A stretch of DNA of 64,000 nucleotides from Pelotomaculum sp. PtaB.Bin104 (GCA_002067205.1 MVQL01000245.1:86453-150452), one strand, 5' to 3'. Shown: positions 44,452 through 53,933, numbered from the stretch's first letter. Notes: generated from the letters alone by a model not told the origin. Program-made: numbers and translations.

Positions 44452-44982
44452 ATGGAACTAAAAGGAAGTAAAACTGAAGCAAATTTATGGACTGCTTTTG
44501 CCGGTGAGTCCCAGGCCCGCAATAAATACTCTTATTTTTCCAGTGCAGCCAAAAAGGAAGGTTTTGAACAGATTGCCGCCATATTTACTGAGACCGCTGA
44601 TAATGAAAAAGAGCACGCAAAAAGGATCTTTAAATTTTTAAACGGCATCGGTAACACCGCCGAAAACCTTAAAGTGGCGGCCAAGGGAGAAAACTACGAG
44701 TGGACTTCAATGTATTATGAATTTGAGAAAGTAGCCCGGGAGGAAGGCTTTACTGAAATAGCCGATTTCTTTAAGTCGGTGGCTACCGTTGAGAAAGAGC
44801 ATGAGAAGCGCTATCTGGCCCTCCTGGAGAATGTGAAGAGCGGAAAAGTGTTTAAAAAAGATCAGGCTGTGGCTTGGAAGTGCCGTAACTGCGGGCACAT
44901 CCATTTCGGCCTGGAAGCCCCTGAGGAGTGTCCAACCTGTGCCCACCCACAGGCGTATTTTGAGGTAAGGGGCGAAAATTAA
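44452..44982 (+). CDS. Rubrerythrin
   Basis: The 176-residue protein has a ferritin-like diiron domain ([16 protein letters not shown] near 17, [12 protein letters not shown] near 47, [14 protein letters not shown] near 118) and a C-terminal rubredoxin-like FeS4 centre ([10 protein letters not shown] and [11 protein letters not shown], about 145-170). It detoxifies hydrogen peroxide in anaerobes using reduced rubredoxin or NADH systems. AAGGAGGG lies 8 bases before ATG 44452. It appears monocistronic. Confidence 0.95.
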   Translation: MELKGSKTEANLWTAFAGESQARNKYSYFSSAAKKEGFEQIAAIFTETADNEKEHAKRIFKFLNGIGNTAENLKVAAKGENYEWTSMYYEFEKVAREEGFTEIADFFKSVATVEKEHEKRYLALLENVKSGKVFKKDQAVAWKCRNCGHIHFGLEAPEECPTCAHPQAYFEVRGEN

Positions 44983-45058
44983 TAAACAGGTTATATATTT
45001 TTTAAGGCCGGACAATGTTTATTGTTTTATCCCTCCTACGTCTCCTGTCTGTGTCCTG

Positions 45059-45196
45059 GAGGTTTATGTTGTCGATGGTGCTCCACACGAGCAAAGGAGA
45101 CTTAATGAGTAGATAAACCTCTTAGATTTTCGCAAAGGAGTTCGAGTGCTTGCGAATGTTTAGGTAAGGAAAGCCCTGAAAACACTGCAGGGCTTT
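45059..45196. ncRNA. Intergenic region with three consecutive hairpins (candidate RNA)
   Basis: GAGGTTTAT (45059) pairs with ATAAACCTC (45113). TTCGCAA (45129) pairs with TTGCGAA (45150). AAAGCCCTG (45170) pairs with CAGGGCTTT (45188). All are perfect. The last could be a bidirectional terminator between rubrerythrin and the aldolase gene, though T runs are weak. No known riboswitch or RNA class was recognised. The rest of the gap 44983-45305 contains no ORF that I can support. Confidence 0.35.
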
Positions 45197-45305
45197 AGGG
45201 CCACGGTTAGAACAGCCGAGGATAGTCTGTGGTAAGGCTGCATTGACAAAAAACAACACCAATATAAGCATTGGGAGAATTACCTTTTGCTTATTGCCTT
45301 TATTA

Positions 45306-45896
45306 TTACCAATCCTTGTACTTAATCGACCCCTTGACTTTTAATTCCTCCCTTATGGTGCGGGTAAGATAAATAATCCGGCAAATATTCTCCAAACTAG
45401 AGGTCCACTGGTAGGCTTCCTCCAGTACTGAACCCACGGCAAAGCTGCCATGGCCGCGCACCATCACTATTTTATACTCTGTTAATAATAGGGGTAGTTT
45501 TTGCTCCAATTCTTGCGAGCCGATGGTGTGCTCTGCGCTTAAGACCGGAATTTTATGCAAAAGATAGGACCCTTCCGAGTCGACCGGAATAATTTCGTCT
45601 TCGATGAGGGACAGGGCGATTGCGTGGACCGGGTGGGCATGCACGATGGCCAGGGCGGCGGTATTTTTATAAATAGCCCGGTGCACCCTGATTTCTGTGG
45701 AGGCCAGGATGATGTGGCTGTCGTTTTTCACCAGCCCGGTTTCAACCAAATCCCCTTCACCCAGGTGACCGAGCATTGCCCCTCGTCTGGTGATCAGAAT
45801 CCGGTCTCCAAAGCGCACACTCAGGTTGCCGCTATGCGAGCTGTTTAGGCCAGCCAGGAAAAGATCGCGCCCGAATTTTTGAAATTCCTCTAACAT
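45306..45896 (-). CDS. Class II aldolase/adducin family protein (fuculose-phosphate-aldolase-like)
   Basis: The 196-residue protein has SHSGNLSVRFGDRILITRRGAMLG (residues 20-43), ASTEIRVHRAIYKN (proton-relay Glu, near 67), IVHAHPVHAIALSL (zinc histidines, near 79-81) and VRGHGSFAVG (third histidine, near 149). Such enzymes split a sugar phosphate into DHAP and a small aldehyde. Its start overlaps the end of the upstream AOR gene by 7 bases, so the two are co-translated. Confidence 0.9.
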   Translation of the reverse strand: MLEEFQKFGRDLFLAGLNSSHSGNLSVRFGDRILITRRGAMLGHLGEGDLVETGLVKNDSHIILASTEIRVHRAIYKNTAALAIVHAHPVHAIALSLIEDEIIPVDSEGSYLLHKIPVLSAEHTIGSQELEQKLPLLLTEYKIVMVRGHGSFAVGSVLEEAYQWTSSLENICRIIYLTRTIREELKVKGSIKYKDW

Positions 45897-47686
45897 GTGA
45901 AGCCCTCCAGTGCCAGCTCCTGCAGCTTATAGGCCAGAGGCCGGCCACAATCATCCCATCCCCGGTAGCGGTAATATTCCTCGAGCATGGGCTTGAGTTC
46001 TACAGTTCTCCCCCGAGCAGGCCCGTCTGCAACAGGTTCCTCCAGCAGCCTGGGCGGCAGGGTGTCAGAAGAGGATACCAGTCCGGCCCGGAGGTTATAG
46101 AGGCGCTCTAGGTTCCAGATCCGCTCGCCGATCCGGTGTAAACCTTGGGTTTGGTAGTCTATTCCGGTTACAGCCGATAAAATCCGGGCAAAATATTCTT
46201 CAGAAACTGCCAAGTTGATAAAATGGCACATGATTAAGCTGTCAATGGCAGCGTTGATATTTTGCTGGGTGATCACCAGCCCGGCTTTGCCGCTGGTGCT
46301 GAAGCGGTTGACCATCTTGGGCACGCCCAGCGCCTCGGGTCCGGCCATATATGCCCGCAGATGGCAAGCGCCCCGGTTAGAAGTGGCAAACCCCAGGCCC
46401 ATCCCCTGCAGACCGCGGGGGTCGTAGGCCGGCAGTTCCAGGCCTTTCACCTGCATGGCATATTGTCCCGCGCCGCACTTTTCAGCTACGCGGCGGGAAC
46501 CTTCAGCCAAGAGGTCACCGATGTCATCCCGGTAGGCAATTTGCCTGATCAGCTTGGTTAACCCTGCAGCATTTCCGAACTTTGGCCCCGCTGGCAAGAG
46601 CCCCTTTTCCGCCAACTCCATCGCGCAGCCGATGGTTACACCGGTTGAGATAGAGTCCAGGCCCAGCAGGTTGCAGAGATAATTGGCCTCTGCAATGACC
46701 TCCAGTTCACCGATGCCGCACTCCGGGCCCAGCGCCCAGATAGATTCATATTCCGGCCCGGCTGTGACCCCCGTTTTTTCTGTCTGTATGAACCTGGTGC
46801 ATTGGACGGGACAGCCATAGCAGCCTCTGCGCTCGGTAGATATAGTTTCTGCGATCGCTTCTCCGGAGATTTTACCCGAATCGGGAAATTGCGAGGCCTG
46901 GAAATTGCGCACAGGGAAAACGCCCAGTTCATTAAATAAATTAACGAGGACTGGAGTGCCGAATTCCGGCAGCCCCTGGGAGGTAATCGGGTTGGCTTTA
47001 ATCCACTTGTTGGTTTCATAGACAACAAAATCAAGCCTTTCAGTATTGGACACAGCTACCTTCTGTGCGCCCAGCACGGCAATGGCTTTCAGCTTTTTGG
47101 CGCCCATTACAGCCCCCAGGCCGCCCCGGCCCAAAGCATGGCTTCCGTCGCTAATAATCGAAGCGTATCTGACCATGTTTTCACCGGCCGGCCCAATACA
47201 GGCGGAGCTTACATTTTGCCCTAGCTTGTCTTTTAATAACTTATCTGTCTTGATGAGGTCGGCGCCCCAAAGGTCCTCCGCTTCGTACAGCGAAGCTTGT
47301 CCCTCATATATGACCAGATAAACCGGTGCCGGCGAGCTGCCCTCAATAATGAGCACATCATAGCCGCATTTTTTAAACTTGACGCCCCATGTCCCGCCGG
47401 CGTTGGAGTCCGTTATCGTGCCGGTGAGCGGGGACTTAGCGGAAGCGCTGAAACGGCCGGAACCGGGTACCCTGGTTCCGGTCAGGGGGCCGGCGGCAAA
47501 AACCAGTTTGTTTTCCATTCCCAAGGGGTCACACTCAGCCGGTACTTCCCCGGCAATAAGCCTGGCACCCAGGCCCCGGCCCCCAATCCATTTTGTCAAT
47601 AACTCTGGAGCTAGTTCTTCGCTGCTAATTGAGCCGGTGCTTAAATTTACCCGGAGCGCCTTGCCGAACCAGCCGGACAAACTCAT
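45890..47686 (-). CDS. aor: Aldehyde:ferredoxin oxidoreductase (tungsten)
   Basis: The 598-residue protein has GWFGKALRVNLSTGSI at the start, GGRGLGARL, AAGPLTGTRVPGSGRFSASAKSPLTGTITDSNAGG (pterin site) and a [4Fe-4S] motif CYGCPVQC at residues 289-296 with a fourth Cys in YLCNLLGLDSIS (near 337). AORs oxidise aldehydes to acids with ferredoxin, or reduce acids in reverse, using a bis-pterin tungsten cofactor. The length is typical. It is the first gene of an operon with the aldolase. No moaD-like gene adjoins it. Confidence 0.93.
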   Translation of the reverse strand: MSLSGWFGKALRVNLSTGSISSEELAPELLTKWIGGRGLGARLIAGEVPAECDPLGMENKLVFAAGPLTGTRVPGSGRFSASAKSPLTGTITDSNAGGTWGVKFKKCGYDVLIIEGSSPAPVYLVIYEGQASLYEAEDLWGADLIKTDKLLKDKLGQNVSSACIGPAGENMVRYASIISDGSHALGRGGLGAVMGAKKLKAIAVLGAQKVAVSNTERLDFVVYETNKWIKANPITSQGLPEFGTPVLVNLFNELGVFPVRNFQASQFPDSGKISGEAIAETISTERRGCYGCPVQCTRFIQTEKTGVTAGPEYESIWALGPECGIGELEVIAEANYLCNLLGLDSISTGVTIGCAMELAEKGLLPAGPKFGNAAGLTKLIRQIAYRDDIGDLLAEGSRRVAEKCGAGQYAMQVKGLELPAYDPRGLQGMGLGFATSNRGACHLRAYMAGPEALGVPKMVNRFSTSGKAGLVITQQNINAAIDSLIMCHFINLAVSEEYFARILSAVTGIDYQTQGLHRIGERIWNLERLYNLRAGLVSSSDTLPPRLLEEPVADGPARGRTVELKPMLEEYYRYRGWDDCGRPLAYKLQELALEGFTC

Positions 47687-47994
47687 GAATTTTGCCTCCT
47701 TGCGGACAGTTCTGTAATAGACATTTCTTTCTAAAAAGTAAGAATCCTTTTTATTACCGTGTATTTTGCCCGTTCTACAGGATCTTTGTGCCGGCCAACT
47801 ATAAACAACATGACCATGCAGGATAAATATGTCTGCTATACATAAGAGACCACCACGTGGAGAAAAATTCTTTAAGGGGCTATGTGTATTGGAAATGAAT
47901 TATTTTTACAATTCTTGAAATATAGGATAAAATATTAAGGTGTATATTTTTTTTAAACTATCAAGGCTGTAAATATCAAGGGTGAATTATATAA
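47687..47994. other. Intergenic region between divergent genes
   Basis: This 308-base stretch separates the minus-strand AOR gene from a plus-strand exported protein gene. AAGGAGG at about 47697 (minus) is the AOR ribosome site. No further ORF, terminator or known RNA was seen. Confidence 0.4.
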
Positions 47995-49824
47995 ATGTTA
48001 AATAAAAAAGCTACGATTTTAATTATAATCAGTCTACTGGCAATATCAATACTCATTATCCATGCTTCCTGGTCTGAGCCGTTGCAGTCCCTTCAGGTAG
48101 GGCTGTTAGCCGCCAACTGTGATACTGAGCAGGAAAATTTATTACTGACAGTGTATGAGCAGTTACTCAAGGAAGAGGGCTTCAACTACCGGGTAATCAC
48201 GCCGGATGAACTGGCGGGCTACAGCGGTGCCACCCTTAGAGAACATTTCGAGGCCGTAGTGGTTCCGGAATATATTAATACCTTGATGCCACCCGAAATC
48301 GCGGAACTAATCAATTCTTATGTTGTTGACTATGCCGGTAAGGCGCTGCTCGTATTTGATCCAGCGACTAAGTCCGCAGATGGTGGGCAGCGCCAGGTGC
48401 CGCTTCTGGCTGACCTGGCTGGAGTCAGGTACTATCAGCCCGCGCCCGGCGGACAGGCTCTTACTTACCACGGCTACTGGTGTTTTGTTTCCGCTGAAAA
48501 AGGTCGTGACTGGGGAATTACTCCGGGTAAATTGGACCAGGACCATGCCGTGAACAGCTACTCTTATGGAAAAATTAAATTCGAACACTCCCGGGCTGTA
48601 AATATCGATGCCCGGGTAATCGCGCTGGACACCGGAGATGATGCAGACAATAATCCGGTAATAACTGAAAAGACTTATGAGAGCGGGGGCGCTGTGGTTT
48701 ATGCTAATATGCCCCTTGGACGATATAAACTGCGTTCAGACGACCTGACTCCCAGGTCGGTGCTGCGGACCTTCCTCATTGATTACGCTAAAGTGCCCCG
48801 TTTGGTGAATAGCCCCGGCGGCAAGGGGGGAATTGTATTTAACCTGCACATATGCAGTGGCGCTTATTTCCGGGCGTTGATGGTAATGATGATGCAAGGC
48901 CTGTTCCAGGCGGACCTGCCTTTTTCCACCCATATCACAGCTGGTCCCGATACCTACAAGCTTGGGGATGGCGCGGGCTTTTTTGCCGAGAGCCTGTACA
49001 AGGGCCGTCCAGTATTGGAAGTGCTGCAGAATTATGGGGAAATTGGCTCGCACGGCGGCTGGATGCACAACTTTTTCGCTTTTAATGTGGAAAACCTACC
49101 CCAGCAAAAGGCGCTTCAGTTGCTGGAATGGAACTTCTACGCTCTGGAGACCATTACCGGTAAAAAAGTCCGTGAGTATAGCGACCCGGGTGGCAATCAC
49201 CCGCCCTGGTTAAAATATAGCCTGGAACAGCTCGGGGTTAACTCTTACTATTATGCGGGTGACTCTGGCGCAAGCCCCTCCCATCCCCGGATCAATGGCG
49301 AGTATGGAGGCGATAAGATGTGGGCATTCCCGATCTCGCCCTACCAAAAATTCGCCTCTCTCGAGGAGATGGAGAGAGGCCACGTGACGCCCGGTGAGGT
49401 TAAGCAATGGACGGCAGACCTGGTTGACTTTGCTGCTGATGAAAAAACAATCAGGATGATCTATACTCATCCTTCGGATACCCGCTTTTGCCTGGATGCC
49501 ATCCGGGCATTTGAGGAGAAGGTCAGCGCAGAACAGCAAAATGGCCGGATTACCATGGCGCCGATGAGCTGGTATGCGGATTTCTTAAACCGCAGTGCGA
49601 AAACCAGCTATCAAATAAAAAGGCAGGATACAGGAGCATACCTGATCGATCTGGAAAACCCTGAAAGTCTAAAAGATATCACCGTTGCAGTATATCTGGG
49701 AGAGGGTGTTAAATATGATGTCCGGGGCGGTGATGTGCAAGGTGTTCTGGAGGGAGGGTGGCTGTATTTAACGGTTACCTCAGATCACCAAAAGGAGCAT
49801 CTTGAAGTGCACCGTGCTGGATGA
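47995..49824 (+). CDS. Exported polysaccharide deacetylase-like protein
   Basis: The 609-residue protein has an N-terminal signal anchor (ATILIIISLLAISILIIHAS), then a glutamine-amidotransferase-like region (LQVGLLAANCDTEQENLLLTVYEQLL, to about 250), then a NodB-like barrel with GEIGSHGGWMHN (near 345) and IYTHPSDTRF (near 490), and a short beta-rich tail. The histidines fit the metal site of carbohydrate esterases, but the canonical first aspartates are not clear. It probably acts on cell-wall or matrix polysaccharide outside the membrane. It appears monocistronic. Confidence 0.7.
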   Translation: MLNKKATILIIISLLAISILIIHASWSEPLQSLQVGLLAANCDTEQENLLLTVYEQLLKEEGFNYRVITPDELAGYSGATLREHFEAVVVPEYINTLMPPEIAELINSYVVDYAGKALLVFDPATKSADGGQRQVPLLADLAGVRYYQPAPGGQALTYHGYWCFVSAEKGRDWGITPGKLDQDHAVNSYSYGKIKFEHSRAVNIDARVIALDTGDDADNNPVITEKTYESGGAVVYANMPLGRYKLRSDDLTPRSVLRTFLIDYAKVPRLVNSPGGKGGIVFNLHICSGAYFRALMVMMMQGLFQADLPFSTHITAGPDTYKLGDGAGFFAESLYKGRPVLEVLQNYGEIGSHGGWMHNFFAFNVENLPQQKALQLLEWNFYALETITGKKVREYSDPGGNHPPWLKYSLEQLGVNSYYYAGDSGASPSHPRINGEYGGDKMWAFPISPYQKFASLEEMERGHVTPGEVKQWTADLVDFAADEKTIRMIYTHPSDTRFCLDAIRAFEEKVSAEQQNGRITMAPMSWYADFLNRSAKTSYQIKRQDTGAYLIDLENPESLKDITVAVYLGEGVKYDVRGGDVQGVLEGGWLYLTVTSDHQKEHLEVHRAG

Positions 49825-49926
49825 CCAAAAACTCTTTAGCTGTGTAGTCGAGGGCTGAGGCATAACCGAAAAACATGGTTTGTAAATCATTAACTAAGGT
49901 GATAAACTACTTATTGGGTGATGATC

Positions 49927-51021
49927 ATGAGTTTAAATTGCGGTTTAATCGGGTTGCCGATGGTGGGAAAAACCACGATATTTAATTTGCTTACCGGCGC
50001 TGGTGTGGAAACTTCTAATTTTTTAACCGGTAAAACAGAGACCAACGTAGGCACGGCCACAGTGCCGGACAGTAGGGTGGATTATCTCAGCGGTTTATTT
50101 AAGCCCCGCAAAACTACCTACGCGCAGATTCAATTTAGTGACGTGCCCGGTTTGGTGCGGGGTTCCAGTCAGGGTCAGGGAGTCGGCAACCAGTTCTTGA
50201 ATACGATTCGCAATGTAGACATGTTGGCACATGTCGTGCGGACCTTTAATGATCCGGATCTTCCCCATGTTGACGGCAGTCTGGATCCCTTGCGTGATGT
50301 GGAAACAATTAATATGGAGCTTCTCTTTGCCGATATGGAAATTATCGAAAAGAGAATTCATCGAATTAAACACGGAAAAAAAGTAAAAAAAGAAAACGAG
50401 CTGGAGCTGGAAGTTCTAGAAAAATGTCTCGCCGCCCTGGAAAATGAAAAACCGATCGGGCAGCTGGACCTGACTGAAGAAGAAAAGCTGATTTTAAAGA
50501 ACTATAATTTTTTAACTGAAGAGCCACTCTTGCTGGTCGTAAATATGGATGAAGAGCAGTTTAAGTCCAAGTCTTACCCCGTTAAGGATGCGCTGGAGGC
50601 GTATGCTTCCGGGCACGGTCTGCCAGTAATTGAAATTTGCGGCCGGATTGAGATGGAGATCAGCATGCTGCCAGACGAGGATAAGGAGCTGTTTTTAACC
50701 GACCTGGGCATTGTCCAGTCTGGCATAGACCGCTTAACTCAGGCTGCCTATGATTATCTTGGCCTAATTTCTTTTTTTACCGTGGGCAGTGATGAAGTGA
50801 AAGCCTGGACCATTAAGAAGGGCACCGATGCCAAGCGGGCGGCGGGAAAGATTCACTCAGACCTGGAGCGGGGCTTTATTAAGGCGGAAGTGGTGAAATA
50901 TTGCGACTTACAGGAACTGGGAAATATGGCCAAGCTCAAGGAGAAAGGTTTATACCGCCTGGAGGGCAAGGAGTACATCGTCGAAGACGGTGACGTTATC
51001 AATTTCAGGTTCAATGTTTAA
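49927..51021 (+). CDS. ychF: YchF-family GTPase/ATPase
   Basis: The 364-residue Obg-like protein has the P-loop GLIGLPMVGKTTIFN (family usual GLPNVGKST), DVPGLVRGSSQGQGVGNQFL (G3), VVNMDEEQ (NKxD-like, altered) and a C-terminal TGS domain with FFTVGSDEVKAWTIKKG...AAGKIHSDLERGFIKAEVV. YchF/Ola1 proteins bind ATP rather than GTP and associate with ribosomes. The start chosen is ATG 49927, since the family begins MSLxCG; GTG 49918 and ATG 49921 are in frame. Confidence 0.9.
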   Translation: MSLNCGLIGLPMVGKTTIFNLLTGAGVETSNFLTGKTETNVGTATVPDSRVDYLSGLFKPRKTTYAQIQFSDVPGLVRGSSQGQGVGNQFLNTIRNVDMLAHVVRTFNDPDLPHVDGSLDPLRDVETINMELLFADMEIIEKRIHRIKHGKKVKKENELELEVLEKCLAALENEKPIGQLDLTEEEKLILKNYNFLTEEPLLLVVNMDEEQFKSKSYPVKDALEAYASGHGLPVIEICGRIEMEISMLPDEDKELFLTDLGIVQSGIDRLTQAAYDYLGLISFFTVGSDEVKAWTIKKGTDAKRAAGKIHSDLERGFIKAEVVKYCDLQELGNMAKLKEKGLYRLEGKEYIVEDGDVINFRFNV

Positions 51022-51131
51022 AATATTTAGAGTTTTAATCTGATTATTAGGAGTGGTTATGCTACTCCTATTTAATTAGCAACTCCATGGTTAGATGCAG
51101 CGTTGAAAGAGAATACGGGGAGGTGGAGCTC

Positions 51132-51680
51132 TTGAAGGATACCTTGCGCATGGTAGCTGACCTGATGGCTCTTGCTGCATGCACGGCCCCCAAAACACTG
51201 GGGCAGGACTTTGTGCGAGCGAAGGTGATTTCAGGTGATGAACTGAACGCCCTGGCCGATGCCATGGACCGCTACGGCAAGGAAAAAGGGGCCGTGAACT
51301 TCGACCGTGACGCCGAAAATATTCGCCATTCAGCTGCTTTGCTGCTGCTGTCGCTCGACCACCCGGCTCCGGCGGGGCTAAACTGCGGGGCCTGCGGGCA
51401 CAGTCAGTGCTCTGAATTGAATACAACCGCTGATGCTGAATTTAGCAACCCACTGTGTGTATGGCGTATTTTAGATTTGGGGATAGCCCTGGGCTCAGCG
51501 GCCAAAACTGCTGGTTTATTGAACGCGGACAACCGGATTATGGGCCGTCCAGGCACAGTAGCCAGAGAAATGGGCATGATCAAAGGTGAGCTGGTGATTG
51601 GCATTCCCATTTCAGCAACCAGTAAAAACATTTATTTCGACAGGCCGGAAAATAAGAAGCCAGGGTTAATAGTTTTTTAG
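51132..51680 (+). CDS. DUF2148 ferredoxin-domain protein
   Basis: The protein of about 182 residues has VADLMALAACTAPKTLGQDFV at the start and a four-cysteine-type motif GLNCGACGHSQCSEL (near 98), typical of DUF2148, probably an Fe-S protein. The function is unknown. I prefer TTG 51132, 9 bases after GGGGAGG; ATG 51087 is an alternative with a weaker site and gives 197 residues. It lies between ychF and fni on the same strand. Confidence 0.82.
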   Translation: MKDTLRMVADLMALAACTAPKTLGQDFVRAKVISGDELNALADAMDRYGKEKGAVNFDRDAENIRHSAALLLLSLDHPAPAGLNCGACGHSQCSELNTTADAEFSNPLCVWRILDLGIALGSAAKTAGLLNADNRIMGRPGTVAREMGMIKGELVIGIPISATSKNIYFDRPENKKPGLIVF

Positions 51681-51718
51681 CCGATGGGAAATTAGGCCGG
51701 CATTGGGGGGGGTAAAAA

Positions 51719-52771
51719 ATTTTAAGGCAACAGCGTAAACTGGACCATATCGAGTTTGCTTTGAAACTGGAACCATCTAAAGCAACCAATGGCTTCGAAG
51801 ATGTCCATTTGCTACATGATGCCATATCAGGTTTAAATCTGGATGATATTGATAGTACTTGTTTTTTTATGGGAAAAAAACTCCAGGCGCCTTTGCTGAT
51901 TAACGCCATTACCGGGGGACACCCGGGAGTAATGGCTATTAATAGAAGTCTGGCCAGGGTCGCGCGAGAAACCGGCTTAGCCATGGCAGTTGGCTCGCAG
52001 ATGGCCGGTCTGGAGGATTCCGGGGTACAAGAGACTTACGAGATAGCACGCCGAGAAAATCCTGATGGTGTAATTCTAGCTAATTTAAGCGCCGGAGCTT
52101 CGCCGGAACAGGCAATGGCGGCAGTAAAAATGATTGCAGCAGACGGCTTGCAACTTTACTTGAACATTCCCCAGGAACTGGTCATGCGGGAGGGAGACAG
52201 AGATTTTAATGGAATAATCGCCAATATCGGTCAGGTGGTCTTGTCCCTTGATGTTCCGGTAATAGTCAAAGAGGTCGGTTGCGGGCTTTCCGGTGGAACG
52301 ATCTCTGCTCTTTATGATGCAGGAGTAAGATACGTGGATGTAGGCGGGCAGGGCGGTACTAATTTTATTGCTATTGAAGCTATGCGCTCAGGCAAGGAAA
52401 TCAGTCAGAGTCTGCTCCACTGGGGGATTCCTACTGCAGTTAGCCTTTTAGAAGGTGGAGAACTTGGACTGCCACTTGCTTTAATTGCATCCGGAGGCCT
52501 GGAGTCTGGCATAGATGTAGCAAAAGCAGTCGCTCTCGGTGCTGTTCTGGCCGGAATAGCCAGGCCTTTGCTAAAAGAGTTATTGGAAAAGTCTGAGGAG
52601 GCGCTGTTAAAAAAAGTAAACGGAATCATTCACGAACTGCGCCTGGTCATGCTCATGTCAGGTGCGGAAAACCTGGAAAAAATGGCAAGAAAACCAGTTA
52701 TAATCACCGGTAAAGTAGCTGAGTGGACACAACGCAGGGGTATTGATATCAGCGGTTATGCCAGAAGATAA
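51719..52771 (+). CDS. fni: Isopentenyl-diphosphate delta-isomerase, type 2 (FMN-dependent)
   Basis: The protein is an FMN TIM-barrel with LLINAITGGHPGVMAINRSLA (near 55), AVGSQMAGL, ANLSAGASPEQA, LYLNIPQELVM, VIVKEVGCGLSG and VGGQGGTNFIAIE. It interconverts IPP and DMAPP. ATG 51761 would remove the conserved N-terminal RxxRKxxH block, which is encoded in frame just upstream (RQQRKLDHIEFAL). No ATG, GTG or TTG precedes it before an in-frame TAA at 51713; ATT 51719, right after a G8 run, is the only plausible start. Either ATT is used or the G run hides an indel. Confidence 0.88.
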   Translation: MLRQQRKLDHIEFALKLEPSKATNGFEDVHLLHDAISGLNLDDIDSTCFFMGKKLQAPLLINAITGGHPGVMAINRSLARVARETGLAMAVGSQMAGLEDSGVQETYEIARRENPDGVILANLSAGASPEQAMAAVKMIAADGLQLYLNIPQELVMREGDRDFNGIIANIGQVVLSLDVPVIVKEVGCGLSGGTISALYDAGVRYVDVGGQGGTNFIAIEAMRSGKEISQSLLHWGIPTAVSLLEGGELGLPLALIASGGLESGIDVAKAVALGAVLAGIARPLLKELLEKSEEALLKKVNGIIHELRLVMLMSGAENLEKMARKPVIITGKVAEWTQRRGIDISGYARR

Positions 52772-52783
52772 ATGAATCTTATT

Positions 52784-52808
52784 AAAAAAAACCGGGTTGC
52801 CCCGGTTT
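52784..52808. terminator. Bidirectional terminator between fni and fbp
   Basis: AAACCGGG-TTGC-CCCGGTTT is a perfect 8-bp stem with A and T tracts on either side, between convergent genes. Confidence 0.85.
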
Positions 52809-52838
52809 AAATAATAGTTAATTAATTAATAGCTATTG

Positions 52839-53933
52839 TTAATCTAATTTTTCAAAACGATCCTTTAAACGCTTCATAACATCCGGCATAGTTGTGTATT
52901 CCATCTCATCCAGTGGCAGGCGGTGCGGCTCAAACGGCCCCATAGTGCGCAGGTAGTTAGCTATTTCATTGGCCTTTTGCCTGGCCAGGTCGTAGCCCGG
53001 ATCGTCAAAGAAGTCCTGTGGCCCGTGCAGTTTGCCATCAGCTAGCTGGAAGCCCATGGCAATCACTCTGGGTGGCCCGTCAAAGCGGGTGGGATTGGAA
53101 TCTTTAAGAGAGACAGGCATCAACGGGCCGTGGTGTGAGCCACGCATCCAGCCTGACACTATATGCGGGTTGGTAAAAGGTTCAAGCGCCTCACCAACTG
53201 CCGGCAAGCCGCTCTGGCAGCGCACGATTAATACCGGATCGTCCTTGCCCACATAACGTCCGGCCATTAGGTTCAGACGCTGGGTGGTTGAAGTAGCTGC
53301 GATTTCGTGAGTGCCTTTTTTGTAAACGGACTTGATGCAGTAACGGTTAGGAGCGCCAATGAAAACCAGCATGTCGTACATTTCCTCAGGACACGAAAAA
53401 GTTACCTTTTTATTTTCAATTAAGTCGCGTACTTCAAAATCAAAGCCCTGGTGCATATTGGGGTCGATAACAAGACCGATGGTATTGAATGGGTCGCAGA
53501 ACATTTTGTAAATTGGGAAGTTCCAAGCACCAGGCTCGGTTTTGTCAGCCATAAATACAATTACTGGCTCGCTGCCGCGCTCCTCAAACTCCATTTCAGC
53601 CACGCCCGGTCCCATGCCTTTGATATTCCCGGAAAACGCGTCAGCCAGGAGATCCTGACCGGCCCCATATAATTTCATTTTCTTGGCTATAGTCGTACAC
53701 GATAAGAATGTATCCCAGGCCAGTTGGTGTATATCACCGCAGTTTTTGCCTAGCTCGTGTGTCATGATTAAGTTAATGTCATCGCCAACGTGAGTAACGT
53801 GGTAGTCTATGAGAAGCGAGCTTCCGGCTAGCATACCCCTAGCTGTTTCCAGCAGTTCCGGGTGTACGCTTGAATGGCCAACGAACCCACCCACATCAGC
53901 TTTAATGACAGACAATGTAATTTTTTTACCCAT
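52839..53933 (-). CDS. Fructose-1,6-bisphosphate aldolase/phosphatase (class V FBPase)
   Basis: The 364-residue protein begins ITLSVIKADVGGFVGHSSVHP with metal ligands (D13, H20 area), then DYHVTHVGDDINLIMTHELG, GMGPGVAEMEFEERGSEPVIVFMADKTEPGAWN, the lysine/tyrosine-bearing middle and GSHHGPLMPVSLKDSNPTRFDGPPRV. This bifunctional enzyme of archaea and thermophilic or anaerobic bacteria makes fructose 6-phosphate from triose phosphates in gluconeogenesis. The length matches the family (about 365). AGGAGG lies 6-10 bases before the ATG. Confidence 0.95.
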   Translation of the reverse strand: MGKKITLSVIKADVGGFVGHSSVHPELLETARGMLAGSSLLIDYHVTHVGDDINLIMTHELGKNCGDIHQLAWDTFLSCTTIAKKMKLYGAGQDLLADAFSGNIKGMGPGVAEMEFEERGSEPVIVFMADKTEPGAWNFPIYKMFCDPFNTIGLVIDPNMHQGFDFEVRDLIENKKVTFSCPEEMYDMLVFIGAPNRYCIKSVYKKGTHEIAATSTTQRLNLMAGRYVGKDDPVLIVRCQSGLPAVGEALEPFTNPHIVSGWMRGSHHGPLMPVSLKDSNPTRFDGPPRVIAMGFQLADGKLHGPQDFFDDPGYDLARQKANEIANYLRTMGPFEPHRLPLDEMEYTTMPDVMKRLKDRFEKLD

